Positions 34,268-43,887 of a stretch of DNA of 47,714 nucleotides are shown here, in pieces. This DNA is from Candidatus Yanofskyibacteriota bacterium. GTDB lineage: Bacteria; Patescibacteriota; Minisyncoccia; 2-02-FULL-40-12; GWA2-44-9. The position numbers and the translations under genes are program-made. Under the pieces are notes generated by a model that had not been told where the DNA came from, searched no databases, and saw nothing but the letters and a program-made list of their open reading frames with translations. The stretch spans positions 1 through 47,714 of the forward strand of contig JACOZW010000051.1 of NCBI GenBank assembly GCA_016181145.1, given 5' to 3'. How positions within the stretch are numbered: the first letter of the stretch is position 1; the number at the start of each line of letters is the position of its first letter.

Positions 34268-35035
34268 CTAGCGAAGCTTGACCAACTGAACTTCGTCGCC
34301 AGCCAGCCTGAGCTTGCTGGCTAAGGTCGAGAGAGGGACCTTTGATCCAATACCCTGATTGGTGACCGGATCGCGACCGCCTGCGAAGACCATAATCGGT
34401 CTTTCCTCGTAGCCGATTGTATCCACGGTCTTAGTCACCACAGCACCTTCAACCTCTTCTCCGTCCTCAGTATAGAGTTGGCTGGTTATATCCTCCCTAC
34501 CCGTAACGACGGTAACCGTCTCAACCACCGGCTTGCGTCCGACGCATCCGAGCATCAGGACATCCTGACCGCTACGCGAACCGTCCGATTCACAGTAGGG
34601 ATTGAGGTGTCCTTGAATCGTCCAGAGGTTATCGCTGACCAGACTAGCCAGCGCCGTGGCCAACTCGTCGCGCTTAGCGACAAAGTTGGGGTAAAGCTCA
34701 TCGTGTCGCACAAACTCATTGCGACAATATATGAACCGGACAACTGACATCCTCCAGTTGGTAGCATGGGGCTGTTTCCATGCATCCACAAGCTGATAAT
34801 CCCCATTGGTATCAACTCTGAAAACCAGCGGAGAGATATCCACATCCTTAGTGGACTTGAGAACCTCCACGCCAGTCACCCGCTGCATCGGCGGTGCCGC
34901 CGATGGACGCTTGAGCGGAATTCCATCGGGAACCTGCTCATTGGACATCATGAACTGAATTGCCACCAGACGAACTGATGCGCCTAGCGTCACTACATTG
35001 ATAGTCTTTCTTTCTGCCGTCGCTTCTGTTTCCAC
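34268..35035 (-). CDS. Orphan hypothetical protein, 255 aa
   Basis: Intact ORF, SD GGAGG before GTG start, consensus promoter, own terminator. Confidence 0.7.
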   Translation of the reverse strand: METEATAERKTINVVTLGASVRLVAIQFMMSNEQVPDGIPLKRPSAAPPMQRVTGVEVLKSTKDVDISPLVFRVDTNGDYQLVDAWKQPHATNWRMSVVRFIYCRNEFVRHDELYPNFVAKRDELATALASLVSDNLWTIQGHLNPYCESDGSRSGQDVLMLGCVGRKPVVETVTVVTGREDITSQLYTEDGEEVEGAVVTKTVDTIGYEERPIMVFAGGRDPVTNQGIGSKVPLSTLASKLRLAGDEVQLVKLR

Positions 35036-35072
35036 GCCTCACCTCCATATTTATAAAAAGGAACGCTCTCAT

Positions 35073-35140
35073 ATTATACACCAACATTGCCACATTTGTC
35101 AACCCGCGCTCTTGAAATTCCTGAACAGATGTGGTTTAAT
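35073..35140. promoter_or_regulatory. Divergent back-to-back sigma70 promoters
   Basis: Minus: TTGACA (35097-35102) N18 TATAAT (35073-35078); plus: TTGAAA (35112-35117) N17 TTTAAT (35135-35140). Confidence 0.7.
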
Positions 35141-35178
35141 GTTAAAAACAGAACTAGTTTCTTAACAAGAGGTAGCCT

Positions 35179-35817
35179 ATGCCAAGCGAAGCATTCATGC
35201 GACTTTACTCGTACGGGACAGAGCTTTACAGGGCTGGTAAGGGAACCAAGCCAATATCATTTGCCGAAATGGCCGAAATCCACTCCCTGATAGCTACCTG
35301 CCAGAAGTCAGCCAACACTGATCAGGAAAAATCCATAGTAATTCGAGCTCAGGAGTTTTGGAATGCCTGCCTCAGAAAATGGCCCGACAGTAATCTGAAA
35401 GAATTTGAAACAAATCCAGGAATGCCCGAGCAAGAAGCCAAAATATCACAGCCCGGTCCCCGTGAAAAAGCAAGCTTATTTACAGCCCTCATAAGACTAA
35501 CGCGATCTATGGGTTCGGGCCGAGGTCTATCCGATATGACTCCTGAGGATTTCGGCCAGATGATGAAACTTATTGATCAATGCTCATCAATAGCTACAAC
35601 GAGACAAGAAAAAACAATTATTGAAGGGGCCAAGGAAACCCACACGAATCAATTCGCCAGATGGCAGGAACTCCGACAAGAGAACAGATCCGAGATGCAA
35701 GAAAATCCAGCACCTGAGTCTGATTTTGATTCAAAACTAACCAGAGATGACAGATTTCTTTTAGCCGCTCATCACCAGATCATCTTAAAAAAGATGCAGG
35801 AGGAAGAAAAAGGATAA
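35179..35817 (+). CDS. Orphan hypothetical protein with internal duplication
   Basis: Two similar helical segments (SFAEMAEIHSLIATCQ..NTDQEKSIVIRAQE / TPEDFGQMMKLIDQCS..TTRQEKTIIEGAKE). Confidence 0.7.
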   Translation: MPSEAFMRLYSYGTELYRAGKGTKPISFAEMAEIHSLIATCQKSANTDQEKSIVIRAQEFWNACLRKWPDSNLKEFETNPGMPEQEAKISQPGPREKASLFTALIRLTRSMGSGRGLSDMTPEDFGQMMKLIDQCSSIATTRQEKTIIEGAKETHTNQFARWQELRQENRSEMQENPAPESDFDSKLTRDDRFLLAAHHQIILKKMQEEEKG

Positions 35818-35821
35818 AAAA

Positions 35822-35850
35822 CAACAGCCTCGCTATAGCGAGGCTGTTTA
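35822..35850 (+). terminator. Intrinsic terminator
   Basis: AACAGCCTCGCTATAGCGAGGCTGTTT. Confidence 0.8.
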
Positions 35851-35867
35851 ATTGGAATTTTTTGAAG

Positions 35868-36500
35868 TTATTTTCCCGACCTGAAATCCTTAAATCCAAA
35901 ATCCGGTATTGTCTCGGGTCCTTTCCCACGGTAAGCATTTATAAACGCCCTAGCCTGAGATTCATCAAGAGTTTGCATTTTCAATAGATACTCCCAGGCT
36001 ACAAAAACTATCGGAACATCATTGGCTTCTCGCGAAGTCATTATTATTTTAGATCCGTAGCTTTTAGCAAGATTGGCGAGTTTTTCAATCTCGTCCGCCG
36101 GAAGATCGGGTTTATATGCTATCCAGACATGGCCATGCTCAAGATTATGAACCAACTGTTCATCCGTAAATGATTTATCATATATTCCTGATTGGTTAGG
36201 TACATCATAATGCCAACCGCTGGTCGGAGGATTGGAATTATAGGGCGGATGGGAATCTCCTGTTTTTATATGATCTCTGCCCTGAGATCGAAAATATTCC
36301 ACATCAGTAGTTTTTTGACTGACTTCTTCCTTTTGGAAATAACTGTATGCGTACAGGACCAGAAGACCGAGAACAGCTAAAACAGCCAGCCAGCCAGAAA
36401 CTCGCCTTATCATTTTTTTGCGGCGCTCCTCTTGAATAATCTTATCTTTCTCTTCCTTCTTAGCGAAATATTCATTTTTTGACTCTAAATTATTGTCCAT
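35868..36500 (-). CDS. DUF3105 domain membrane-anchored protein
   Basis: YNSNPPTSGWHY, LVHNLEHGHVWIAYKP. Confidence 0.85.
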   Translation of the reverse strand: MDNNLESKNEYFAKKEEKDKIIQEERRKKMIRRVSGWLAVLAVLGLLVLYAYSYFQKEEVSQKTTDVEYFRSQGRDHIKTGDSHPPYNSNPPTSGWHYDVPNQSGIYDKSFTDEQLVHNLEHGHVWIAYKPDLPADEIEKLANLAKSYGSKIIMTSREANDVPIVFVAWEYLLKMQTLDESQARAFINAYRGKGPETIPDFGFKDFRSGK

Positions 36501-36511
36501 AATACTAAAAC

Positions 36512-36736
36512 TTAGTTTAACGCATTATCTATTTCTTGCCTATTAAAACCAACTATAAATTTGCCGTTAATTTCAATTATCGGAGCGGCAACCATTCCAG
36601 TCTTAGACACAACCAGTTTCTGGGCGTCAGAATTGCCAACCAGGGGTATCTCTTCATATTGTAGCTCTTTTGACTTGAAATATTCTTTTGCCATCTTGCA
36701 ATAGGCACAAATTGGGGTCGTGTATATTCTAATCAT
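36512..36736 (-). CDS. Glutaredoxin family protein
   Basis: IYTTPICAYCKMAKEYFKSK, IIEINGKFIVGFNRQEIDNAL. Confidence 0.85.
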   Translation of the reverse strand: MIRIYTTPICAYCKMAKEYFKSKELQYEEIPLVGNSDAQKLVVSKTGMVAAPIIEINGKFIVGFNRQEIDNALN

Positions 36737-36782
36737 AGAAGAACATGATAACAGAAAATTAGAAAATAAGAAAAGTGGAAAA

Positions 36783-37118
36783 CTAATATCTCAGAAAAAT
36801 AGTTAGATTAGCAGTAAGCAGAAGAAGGTCTAACTCCCAGCCAGTCTTATCATGAGCCGAAAATGGTACATTCCATTTACTCATCTTATAATAAATTGCT
36901 CCTAGCATTACTGCTATCAACAAAGAAGCCGAAAGCTTCACCGCAATTCCACCCGCAATTCCCAATCCAGAAACAAACTCAACCAAACCAAGAGCCAGAA
37001 CCTTATTTGGTGTCCAACCAATACCAGAAGCCATATTTTTAGGCTCCTTTAATTTAGGTATAGCGTGGTAGATAAATATAGCCGCTACCGCCAACCTCAA
37101 AAATAACAAATTTTCCAT
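36783..37118 (-). CDS. DoxX family membrane protein
   Basis: FLRLAVAAIFIYHAIPKLKEP, four TM segments. Confidence 0.75.
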   Translation of the reverse strand: MENLLFLRLAVAAIFIYHAIPKLKEPKNMASGIGWTPNKVLALGLVEFVSGLGIAGGIAVKLSASLLIAVMLGAIYYKMSKWNVPFSAHDKTGWELDLLLLTANLTIFLRY

Positions 37119-37132
37119 ATTACTTTAAAGGA

Positions 37133-37287
37133 TTTCTCTCAGCTATCTGCCTTTCAGGACCATCTAGTCTCCGGATTGATTGGTTTGTCAAAGGTCTTTC
37201 CTTGACAAAATCCGGAGACGATCGAGTGAGTCTTGCCGCTGGAGCAAGACGAACGCGTCCTGAAAGGCAGTAGCCGAGAGAAATAGT
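37133..37287 (+). ncRNA. Putative structured RNA/hairpin element, family 2
   Basis: CTGCCTTTCAGGAC/GTCCTGAAAGGCAG, GTCTCCGGATT/AATCCGGAGAC, same loops as 24381 copy with compensatory stem changes. Confidence 0.7.
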
Positions 37288-37291
37288 AATT

Positions 37292-38629
37292 CTATAATTT
37301 TTTAAGAATCTCCCTCGTTTCTCTCTTATAATCCTCTACTTTCGGCTGATCAAATGCATTCACCCCCAACAGTCTAGCCAAATACATTGTCTCCATCATT
37401 TTTAACTGCATATATTGGCCTAGAGTGCTTTCAGATATTTTATGCATAACTATTTCTGAAAAAGGAAGGCCATTTTTTATGTAGGCTATCTTGATACCGT
37501 GATATATAGCATCCATTATATCCGACACGCTTTTACCTTCAATATCTTCGACTAGGCCAGGCATGAAAAGTTCTTCCGGGACTCTGGGAGCATTATCCTT
37601 CTGAGAAGCGTAAATAAACTGAGTCAGCTTATCTCTGCGTCCGCCAAGATAAAGCTGGGCCATTGAGTGCAAGTCAGTCGAACCGATAGAAACCACCGGG
37701 GTAATACCAATATTTACCTTCTCTCCCCTGAGATTACGCTCCCGCCCTATACTCTCAGACATAAGTTGAGCATACCACTTGCCAACCGATTTAAGTTCAG
37801 GGTTGAAAAAAAAGTTATTATCAATAATTATCCCTTTCTGATAGTGGCTGGCTGATATGATCGCCGAAACTAGCGCGGGGTTTTCATAAGTTTCATAGTT
37901 TAGACAGCGCTTGACCATCTCGGAAGCGCCATCCCAAAATCCTTCAATATTGAAATTAGCTAAGCCTAGAGGAAATAATCCGGAGGCTGATAAGACCGAG
38001 TAGCGCCCACCGACTTTTTGCGGAATTTCAAGCAATTTTAATTTTTTTTCTTCAGCTATATTCCATAGCTTAGAACCCCTATCGGTAGTAAAAACAAGCC
38101 TATCATTAGCCCTATCGCCAAATTTTTTCTTGAGAGCATTATAAACAATCTCGAAATTAGTTATAGTCTCAGTCGTCTCACCCGACTTGCTTATCATGTT
38201 AACTAAAATCTCTTCCGGCTCTTCAACCTGATTTTCTATGAAATCTATAACTTGGTTTGTTAATGGCGGAGAAACAGTATCGACAAATATCATCTTCGGA
38301 TCACCGGCATGAAGAAAAACATCGAGCCTGCCCCTTAAAGCCCGATAAAGAGCCATTGTTCCAAGATTAGAACCGCCGATACCAACCACTACAACATATT
38401 TAAGCCCACTATTTCTTTCCTCTTTTATCTTTGTAAGCAGGGATTTTTTAAAAGTTTCGTCAGAGGAAAGATTGATAGACGATTCAGGTTCATCATAGAG
38501 TCCGCTCTCCACAACTTTATTCATCAAACCAAGATACTCTTTTAAATCCTTCTCGCCGGAAGATAAATCCGCCGCATCAATATTAGCAGTATCCTGATAG
38601 ACAAGTTCTATGGGCATGTGATCGTTCAT
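37292..38629 (-). CDS. pgi: Glucose-6-phosphate isomerase
   Basis: VVVGIGGSNLGTMALYRAL, ISKSGETTETITNF, GGRYSVLSASGLFPLGLA, FDQPKVEDYK. Confidence 0.9.
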   Translation of the reverse strand: MNDHMPIELVYQDTANIDAADLSSGEKDLKEYLGLMNKVVESGLYDEPESSINLSSDETFKKSLLTKIKEERNSGLKYVVVVGIGGSNLGTMALYRALRGRLDVFLHAGDPKMIFVDTVSPPLTNQVIDFIENQVEEPEEILVNMISKSGETTETITNFEIVYNALKKKFGDRANDRLVFTTDRGSKLWNIAEEKKLKLLEIPQKVGGRYSVLSASGLFPLGLANFNIEGFWDGASEMVKRCLNYETYENPALVSAIISASHYQKGIIIDNNFFFNPELKSVGKWYAQLMSESIGRERNLRGEKVNIGITPVVSIGSTDLHSMAQLYLGGRRDKLTQFIYASQKDNAPRVPEELFMPGLVEDIEGKSVSDIMDAIYHGIKIAYIKNGLPFSEIVMHKISESTLGQYMQLKMMETMYLARLLGVNAFDQPKVEDYKRETREILKKL

Positions 38630-38718
38630 AATAATAGATATATTCTGAATAATTATACCACATTGCGCGAGGATAAAACAAAAAGCCCTGCTCAGCCTAG
38701 ACGGGCGAGAGGGACTTT

Positions 38719-39855
38719 TTAGATAATGGCGATCTGCTCAGAAGTCGGTTCAAAATATAATTCCACTAGACTATACTTCTGGAGAAAATGAAAACGGCTC
38801 ACTAGTTTTATGTTTTCCTCATATACATTACCGCTAGAGTCTTTGAAAATCATTCTGACAATCTCGCCGGACTTAAAATCTTTTATTGCCGTCCACAAGC
38901 CTTTTATATCCCTGACTTCAGTCCCATTAACAGAGTGAATGCGAAGACGCGCAATGGGCTGAATCGGTAACACCACCTCTTTTAATTCAATCGCTTGTAC
39001 CCCGTACTTATCTAAAATTTCAGTTGGCCCATTTTTTACAGCGACTAGGACGTAAACCCCATCGCGACCCTGACTAACCGCCAATCCCAAAAATGCCGTT
39101 CTGACATATCCGTACTCCCTTATCTCGCGAAATGTCTGCTGAAGATCTTCATTAGAGATGGCATAGGAAAGAGATAAGGAAAGGCGGTCGTATCTAAAAT
39201 TCATACCCACATAGCAACTATTACTATCGAGTAACGGAGTCCCGCTATAGCCGGGTACTATGCCGGAAAGATGCCGGACCACTTTTAAACCAATCCAATC
39301 CTCGAAGCCGGTAATGTATCCCCTCAGCACCTGCGCTCTTAATCTGTTATTCGGGTTTCCGTAATCTGGATACGGATTTAAAATATAATCAAACCAAGAA
39401 CGGATAAGAGACATGCTAGGAGGATGAGGATATACGATAACTTTTTTATACATATCCCGCTCACCTACGCTACGCGAACATGGCCTTTGTATCTTTATAT
39501 CACACCAGCTTAACGGCTCTAATAAAGCAACATCGGTATCACTATCAAGACCCACTATTCTGGCCGGATGAGTATCTTTGCCGTCAAAAATAGTTATTTC
39601 CGCCCGTTGACGCTTAGAATATTTAACTAACTCAACTGCGTGGTTATTAGTAGCTATATATTTATTATCTATAAAAAATCCGGAGCTAGAGGTATCAAAA
39701 TATTCTCCGGTCAGTCCATCTTGGAATTTACCTATTATCTGAACAATAGTAATACCGGAGGGATACTTTATTTTCGACCTTTCGTCAAAAAGACTAAGGA
39801 CAACCAGAGCAAAAACAGACAATACAACTAACACTACTAAGCTTTTGAGCTTCAT
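38719..39855 (-). CDS. Membrane-anchored trypsin-like serine protease with PDZ-like C-terminus
   Basis: YIATNNHAVE (His), DSDTDVALLEP (Asp), PGYSGTPLLD (Ser); RLRIHSVNGTEVRDIKGLWTAI; likely start MKLKSLVVLV at 39855. Confidence 0.75.
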   Translation of the reverse strand: MKLKSLVVLVVLSVFALVVLSLFDERSKIKYPSGITIVQIIGKFQDGLTGEYFDTSSSGFFIDNKYIATNNHAVELVKYSKRQRAEITIFDGKDTHPARIVGLDSDTDVALLEPLSWCDIKIQRPCSRSVGERDMYKKVIVYPHPPSMSLIRSWFDYILNPYPDYGNPNNRLRAQVLRGYITGFEDWIGLKVVRHLSGIVPGYSGTPLLDSNSCYVGMNFRYDRLSLSLSYAISNEDLQQTFREIREYGYVRTAFLGLAVSQGRDGVYVLVAVKNGPTEILDKYGVQAIELKEVVLPIQPIARLRIHSVNGTEVRDIKGLWTAIKDFKSGEIVRMIFKDSSGNVYEENIKLVSRFHFLQKYSLVELYFEPTSEQIAII

Positions 39856-39940
39856 CCGCTCCCACTTTTTAAGGTACGTTAATTCCTCAAATGATATCAC
39901 GGGTTAAATTAAAAAGAGATCCGTGAAGTGGATAAGTAAT

Positions 39941-40393
39941 TTAGGCGCGCGACTTAAAATCCAAAGAAAGAGAGTTAATGCAATATCTCTGACCGCTAGC
40001 CGGAGTTCCATCTGGCATGTTTTTGGGTCCGTCCGGAAACACATGACCTAGATGAGAGCCGCATTTTTTACACAAGACTTCAGTCCTAGACATACCATGA
40101 CTGGAATCATCTTTTAATTCAATGTGTTCCCTATTAACCGGATCGGTGAAACTCGGCCAACCGGTACCAGAATCAAATTTAGTATCTGAAGAAAAAAGTT
40201 CCTGACCACAAGCTCCGCAGACATACATTCCCGCTTCTTTGTTCTTATAATACTTACCGGTAAAAGCCGCCTCCGTCCCCTTCTCCCTTAAAACTTTATA
40301 CTGCTCCGGGGTCAAGCAGGTTTTCCATTCTGATTCGGTTTTCGGTCCGCCAGCTGGCGGATTATCATTATTCATATAATTAGTGCTACTCAA
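39941..40393 (-). CDS. msrB: Peptide methionine-(R)-S-oxide reductase
   Basis: [46 protein letters not shown]. Confidence 0.95.
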   Translation of the reverse strand: MSSTNYMNNDNPPAGGPKTESEWKTCLTPEQYKVLREKGTEAAFTGKYYKNKEAGMYVCGACGQELFSSDTKFDSGTGWPSFTDPVNREHIELKDDSSHGMSRTEVLCKKCGSHLGHVFPDGPKNMPDGTPASGQRYCINSLSLDFKSRA

Positions 40394-40578
40394 AGACTAT
40401 ACCCAGACTCAGAGTTAATTAGCTTACCCAATTCATTTACAGATCGCATAAAACTCTGCTGAGTTTTTGCTCTCTCTCAGCCCAGTCGGCTTCCGAAACG
40501 TTCTGTAAATGAATTGGGTAAGCTCATTTTGATTTAAAAAATAACTGTGTATTTCCTCCCTAAGGTATAGTCTTTGAG
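40389..40578 (-). ncRNA. Putative structured RNA/hairpin element, family 1 copy C
   Basis: 15-bp stem CTCAAAGACTATACC/GGTATAGTCTTTGAG; inner 23-bp perfect stem AGCTTACCCAATTCATTTACAGA; conserved TAGGGAGGAAATA/GAGTCTG (minus). Confidence 0.7.
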
Positions 40579-40591
40579 CTTTTATTCTAAC

Positions 40592-40966
40592 TTAGCCCTT
40601 ATAAACATTGCCGGCTCTTCTGTATGCTTCATCCTCGTACTTATTGTTTCTATAACCCCTTCTCATCTGTTCGATATAATATAAGACTGGCTGTATGAGT
40701 GGCATTCTTTGATATTGCTCAACATGGATTAATTCATGCTCCAGATCTTTGTCTTCTAATTTTGGGCCTAAAAGAACTACATGCCCAATCGTCATAGCTC
40801 TGGCACCTTTCATATAGCCAAACACCCACCAGAAATTTTTCACATTAATTATAAAAGCATAAGGATCTTTTGTAAATCTCATCCCCTTCACTCCCGAAAC
40901 CAAACCAACCACCAGACCAATAACTGTATATGGAAAATTTAAAATAAAGCTAAGCATAATCAACAT
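40592..40966 (-). CDS. Putative HExxH metallopeptidase-like small protein
   Basis: LEHELIHVEQYQRMPLIQPVLYYIEQ ... EDEAYRRAG. Confidence 0.6.
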   Translation of the reverse strand: MLIMLSFILNFPYTVIGLVVGLVSGVKGMRFTKDPYAFIINVKNFWWVFGYMKGARAMTIGHVVLLGPKLEDKDLEHELIHVEQYQRMPLIQPVLYYIEQMRRGYRNNKYEDEAYRRAGNVYKG

Positions 40967-41130
40967 TAATCAGAATATCTCCGATTTTTATGAATCCTTT
41001 GAGACGAATCGCTACAAATTCAAAATATTTATGCTATTTTGCCGGGACCCGATGGGGGTGGTCAGGCTCGGCCCCGCCTTGGCGGGGTCCGCATGGCCTG
41101 ACCGGGGGAAGGGGATATTCTGCTTAATGA
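40967..41130. ncRNA. Putative structured element, family 6 copy 2
   Basis: Closing stem CAGAATATC/GATATTCTG; GGGACCCGATGGGGGTGGTCAGG...CGCATGGCCTGACCGGGGGAAG; shared block with 21745-21945. Confidence 0.6.
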
Positions 41131-41645
41131 CAAACCTTTTGTCCCGTCTTCTCAAAATATTTCTGATGATATTCTTCGGCTTTGTAAAAAATACTCGCCG
41201 GGATTATCTCGGTTACTACAGGATTCATATGTTTACCGGATTTATCAAGCCCTTCTTTTGATTTTTCGGCCAGTTCTTTTTGCTCATCATCGTAATAAAA
41301 AATGGCTGACCGATATTGGCTGCCGACATCCGGTCCCTGACGGTTCATCGTTGTGGGATCATGGTTTTCCCAGAAAACTTTCAATAACTCATCATACGAT
41401 ATTATTGCGGGATCGTACCGCAAATAAACTACCTCGGCATGGCCAGTTTTTCCTGTACACACATCTTTATATGTCGGGACCGCTTGTGGTGAGCCGGTCG
41501 AACCACCAGCATAGCCTACTTCCGTTTCAACAACACCCTTAAGTTGGTCAAAATTATACTGAACACCCCAAAAGCATCCCGCCCCGAACATAGCTTCCTT
41601 TAACTTTGCTTTTGAAGTGAGGCTGTATTTATTAATATTGTTCAT
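41124..41645 (-). CDS. msrA: Peptide methionine-(S)-S-oxide reductase
   Basis: [34 protein letters not shown]. Confidence 0.95.
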   Translation of the reverse strand: MNNINKYSLTSKAKLKEAMFGAGCFWGVQYNFDQLKGVVETEVGYAGGSTGSPQAVPTYKDVCTGKTGHAEVVYLRYDPAIISYDELLKVFWENHDPTTMNRQGPDVGSQYRSAIFYYDDEQKELAEKSKEGLDKSGKHMNPVVTEIIPASIFYKAEEYHQKYFEKTGQKVCH

Positions 41646-41651
41646 GGCTAT

Positions 41652-42326
41652 TTATTTGCGAATCTCAAGCATGCCATCAAAATTACCCGAATTCGAGTCC
41701 CTTACAATATTAATTACCGCTTCAGAAAATTGATTATTTTTGCTCATTTCTGATAATTTTTTCATGGTTTCGTCGGCTAAATTATGGTGTTTTTCTGCCA
41801 TTTTACTATCCGCATACCGATCATGAACAATTACAGGATAAATCTTTATCAACCCGCCCCTTTTAACTACTCGGATAATTTCACTTAATATTTGGGGTAT
41901 TTCGAGGGGATCACCCGTTGTTGCCGTCATAATCGGTACAGAACAATGAGCAATGACTAAATCAAAACTTTCATTCCTAAAAGGAAGTTTGTCGGCCATA
42001 CCCTGAACATCAAAAGTTCCTCGCCACACACTTCCCCCATCAAGATTTACGACATTTGATTTACCGGCAATTTTTTCTAAAGCAATTTTGAACTCTCCGG
42101 GGCCAGACCCGACATCAAGAATCCTCTTACCCGCTAATTGTTCAATGGATAAATCGAGATCTAGTATGTATTCGAGAAAGGTAGTTGCCTCTTCTGTGTT
42201 CAAGTTATATTTCTTCATTAAGCGGGAAACCATATTTACCCTAACATCTGGATTGAGCTTCGGCTTTTCCTTATACACAAAGTCATCGTCCCCATATTTT
42301 ATAAATTGTCTTTCGGAAGTTTCCAT
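41652..42326 (-). CDS. Class I SAM-dependent methyltransferase
   Basis: RILDVGSGPGEFKIAL, FRNESFDLVIAHCS, VVKRGGLIKIYPV. Confidence 0.85.
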   Translation of the reverse strand: METSERQFIKYGDDDFVYKEKPKLNPDVRVNMVSRLMKKYNLNTEEATTFLEYILDLDLSIEQLAGKRILDVGSGPGEFKIALEKIAGKSNVVNLDGGSVWRGTFDVQGMADKLPFRNESFDLVIAHCSVPIMTATTGDPLEIPQILSEIIRVVKRGGLIKIYPVIVHDRYADSKMAEKHHNLADETMKKLSEMSKNNQFSEAVINIVRDSNSGNFDGMLEIRK

Positions 42327-42381
42327 AATTTTATTATATCCAAATCAACAAAACTATTACCATTTTGCTGGCCCAATACCA

Positions 42382-42933
42382 TTATTTACTGTTATAAAGC
42401 ATATCCAGCGAACCGTCGGCATTGAGATCGGCGCAGGCGACATAAACTCCCGGCTCACTAATGGACTTATGGATATTAATGGCTAACGGCAAAGACAATT
42501 TAAGCTGAAGAATAGAGGCGTCTATCGTTGTCACCGATGTACCGCCAACTACATTAGTTAGAGGATATTTAACCGCCCCGAGATTAGCACACGAACCGCT
42601 ATGTATGTGGGCCGGCATTGAAATCCCCTGAGGCGCATTCATTACCGTCAGAATAATTCTGGTCTGAGAGCTGATACCCGACGGCGAGCCGACAGCGGTA
42701 ATCTGATATTTAGCGTTAAGGCCAGAGTTATTTTGTGCACTCAGGGGGACCATAGCAGAAGAATTATCCGATGTCCTTTGAGGACCAGTTGCTACTGGTG
42801 TCGGAGATGGCTGAGGCACTCCCGGCCTGAATCCTAACCAAATCGCCAACCCAACTGCAACAATAATAATAATGACGGTAACAATAACTATTGTTGTCAC
42901 AACAAAACCTTTCTCAGAATTTATTTTCTCCAT
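42382..42933 (-). CDS. Membrane-anchored CHRD-like extracytoplasmic protein
   Basis: N-terminal TM; MPAHIHSGSCANLGAVKYPLTNVVGG...INIHKSISEPGVYVACADL. Confidence 0.65.
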   Translation of the reverse strand: MEKINSEKGFVVTTIVIVTVIIIIVAVGLAIWLGFRPGVPQPSPTPVATGPQRTSDNSSAMVPLSAQNNSGLNAKYQITAVGSPSGISSQTRIILTVMNAPQGISMPAHIHSGSCANLGAVKYPLTNVVGGTSVTTIDASILQLKLSLPLAINIHKSISEPGVYVACADLNADGSLDMLYNSK

Positions 42934-43101
42934 GCCTTATTTAGCCTTTTCCCAACAGAACAGCGAGTAGATATAGCAATCACTGTCCAATCAAGGAATA
43001 GGTAGATTAATAATTAATTCTATCACAATATTTGCATTGACAAGTCCACAATTTGTAATAATCTTCCAACTAGTCTGTACCTTAAAAACGGGGTCTGGGG
43101 T

Positions 43102-43872
43102 ATGGAAGTATGGTCCCATCGCGGAAGAACTTCACAAAAACAGTTAGGCAATAGTTATACTGGCTTCTTGTCTTTAAATAATATGGAAATAACCGGCATC
43201 GAGACCGACATCTGTCTTACTAAAGACAGGGAGGTTATTATTTATCACCCCAAGAGCGTAACGCCCGACCCTAAACTACTGACCCTAGAAGAGATCAGAT
43301 ATTCTATTTTCGACATCATGGATCTAGATTTATTCCTCCTCTACCTAAAATATAGTCAAGTATGCTGTTGCCTGGATATTAAACAAAATTCAAATCACCT
43401 CGTAGAGATGGCTGTTGAAGCAATAGTCAGACATGGACTCCAAGACAGAGTGTATCTTACAGCCTTTCAAAAAAGCATGGACTGTCCTCCTTTCAATATA
43501 GAATCCGATGGTCAACTTCTTATCTTGGCTAAAAGAATATGTCCAGAAATAAAAACACATGTTATCGTAGCCTGGCCATATGACTTATTAAAAATTGCCG
43601 ACAAGTATCAGCCAAATGCAATTTCGATTGGATGGCTTCTGGAACCGCCTGTCGTAGGCCTGATGAGTCGCACTATTTTTAAAACACTATCGTCAGTAGT
43701 AAATCTTTCCGAGCAGATAGAAAAAATAAAATTAAGAGGGATAAGAGTTCTGGCCGGCGTATTCAATAATCCGGAGGATATGCTTTATTTTGCCAGCATG
43801 GGTGTCGACGGAATTATGACCGATGAGCCTAAGATCCTAATAGACCTCATTAAAGCAAAAAAGATTCCATAA
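43102..43872 (+). CDS. Glycerophosphodiester phosphodiesterase family protein
   Basis: EVWSHRGRTSQKQLGNS, GIETDICLTKDREVIIYH, LDIKQN, GVDGIMTDEP. Confidence 0.85.
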   Translation: MEVWSHRGRTSQKQLGNSYTGFLSLNNMEITGIETDICLTKDREVIIYHPKSVTPDPKLLTLEEIRYSIFDIMDLDLFLLYLKYSQVCCCLDIKQNSNHLVEMAVEAIVRHGLQDRVYLTAFQKSMDCPPFNIESDGQLLILAKRICPEIKTHVIVAWPYDLLKIADKYQPNAISIGWLLEPPVVGLMSRTIFKTLSSVVNLSEQIEKIKLRGIRVLAGVFNNPEDMLYFASMGVDGIMTDEPKILIDLIKAKKIP

Positions 43873-43887
43873 CGGAATCTTTTTTAA
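43863..43887. terminator. Bidirectional intrinsic terminator
   Basis: AAAGATTCCATAACGGAATCTTTTTT. Confidence 0.75.

Noticed and set aside
40389-40578. Resemblance of CAAAGACTATACC / AAGGTATAGTC to the R and S (P7) elements of group I introns
   Set aside because: The complementarity is a 12-15 bp continuous terminal stem, copy A replaces it with an unrelated covarying stem, and no intron-like splice context or P3-P9 core could be drawn.
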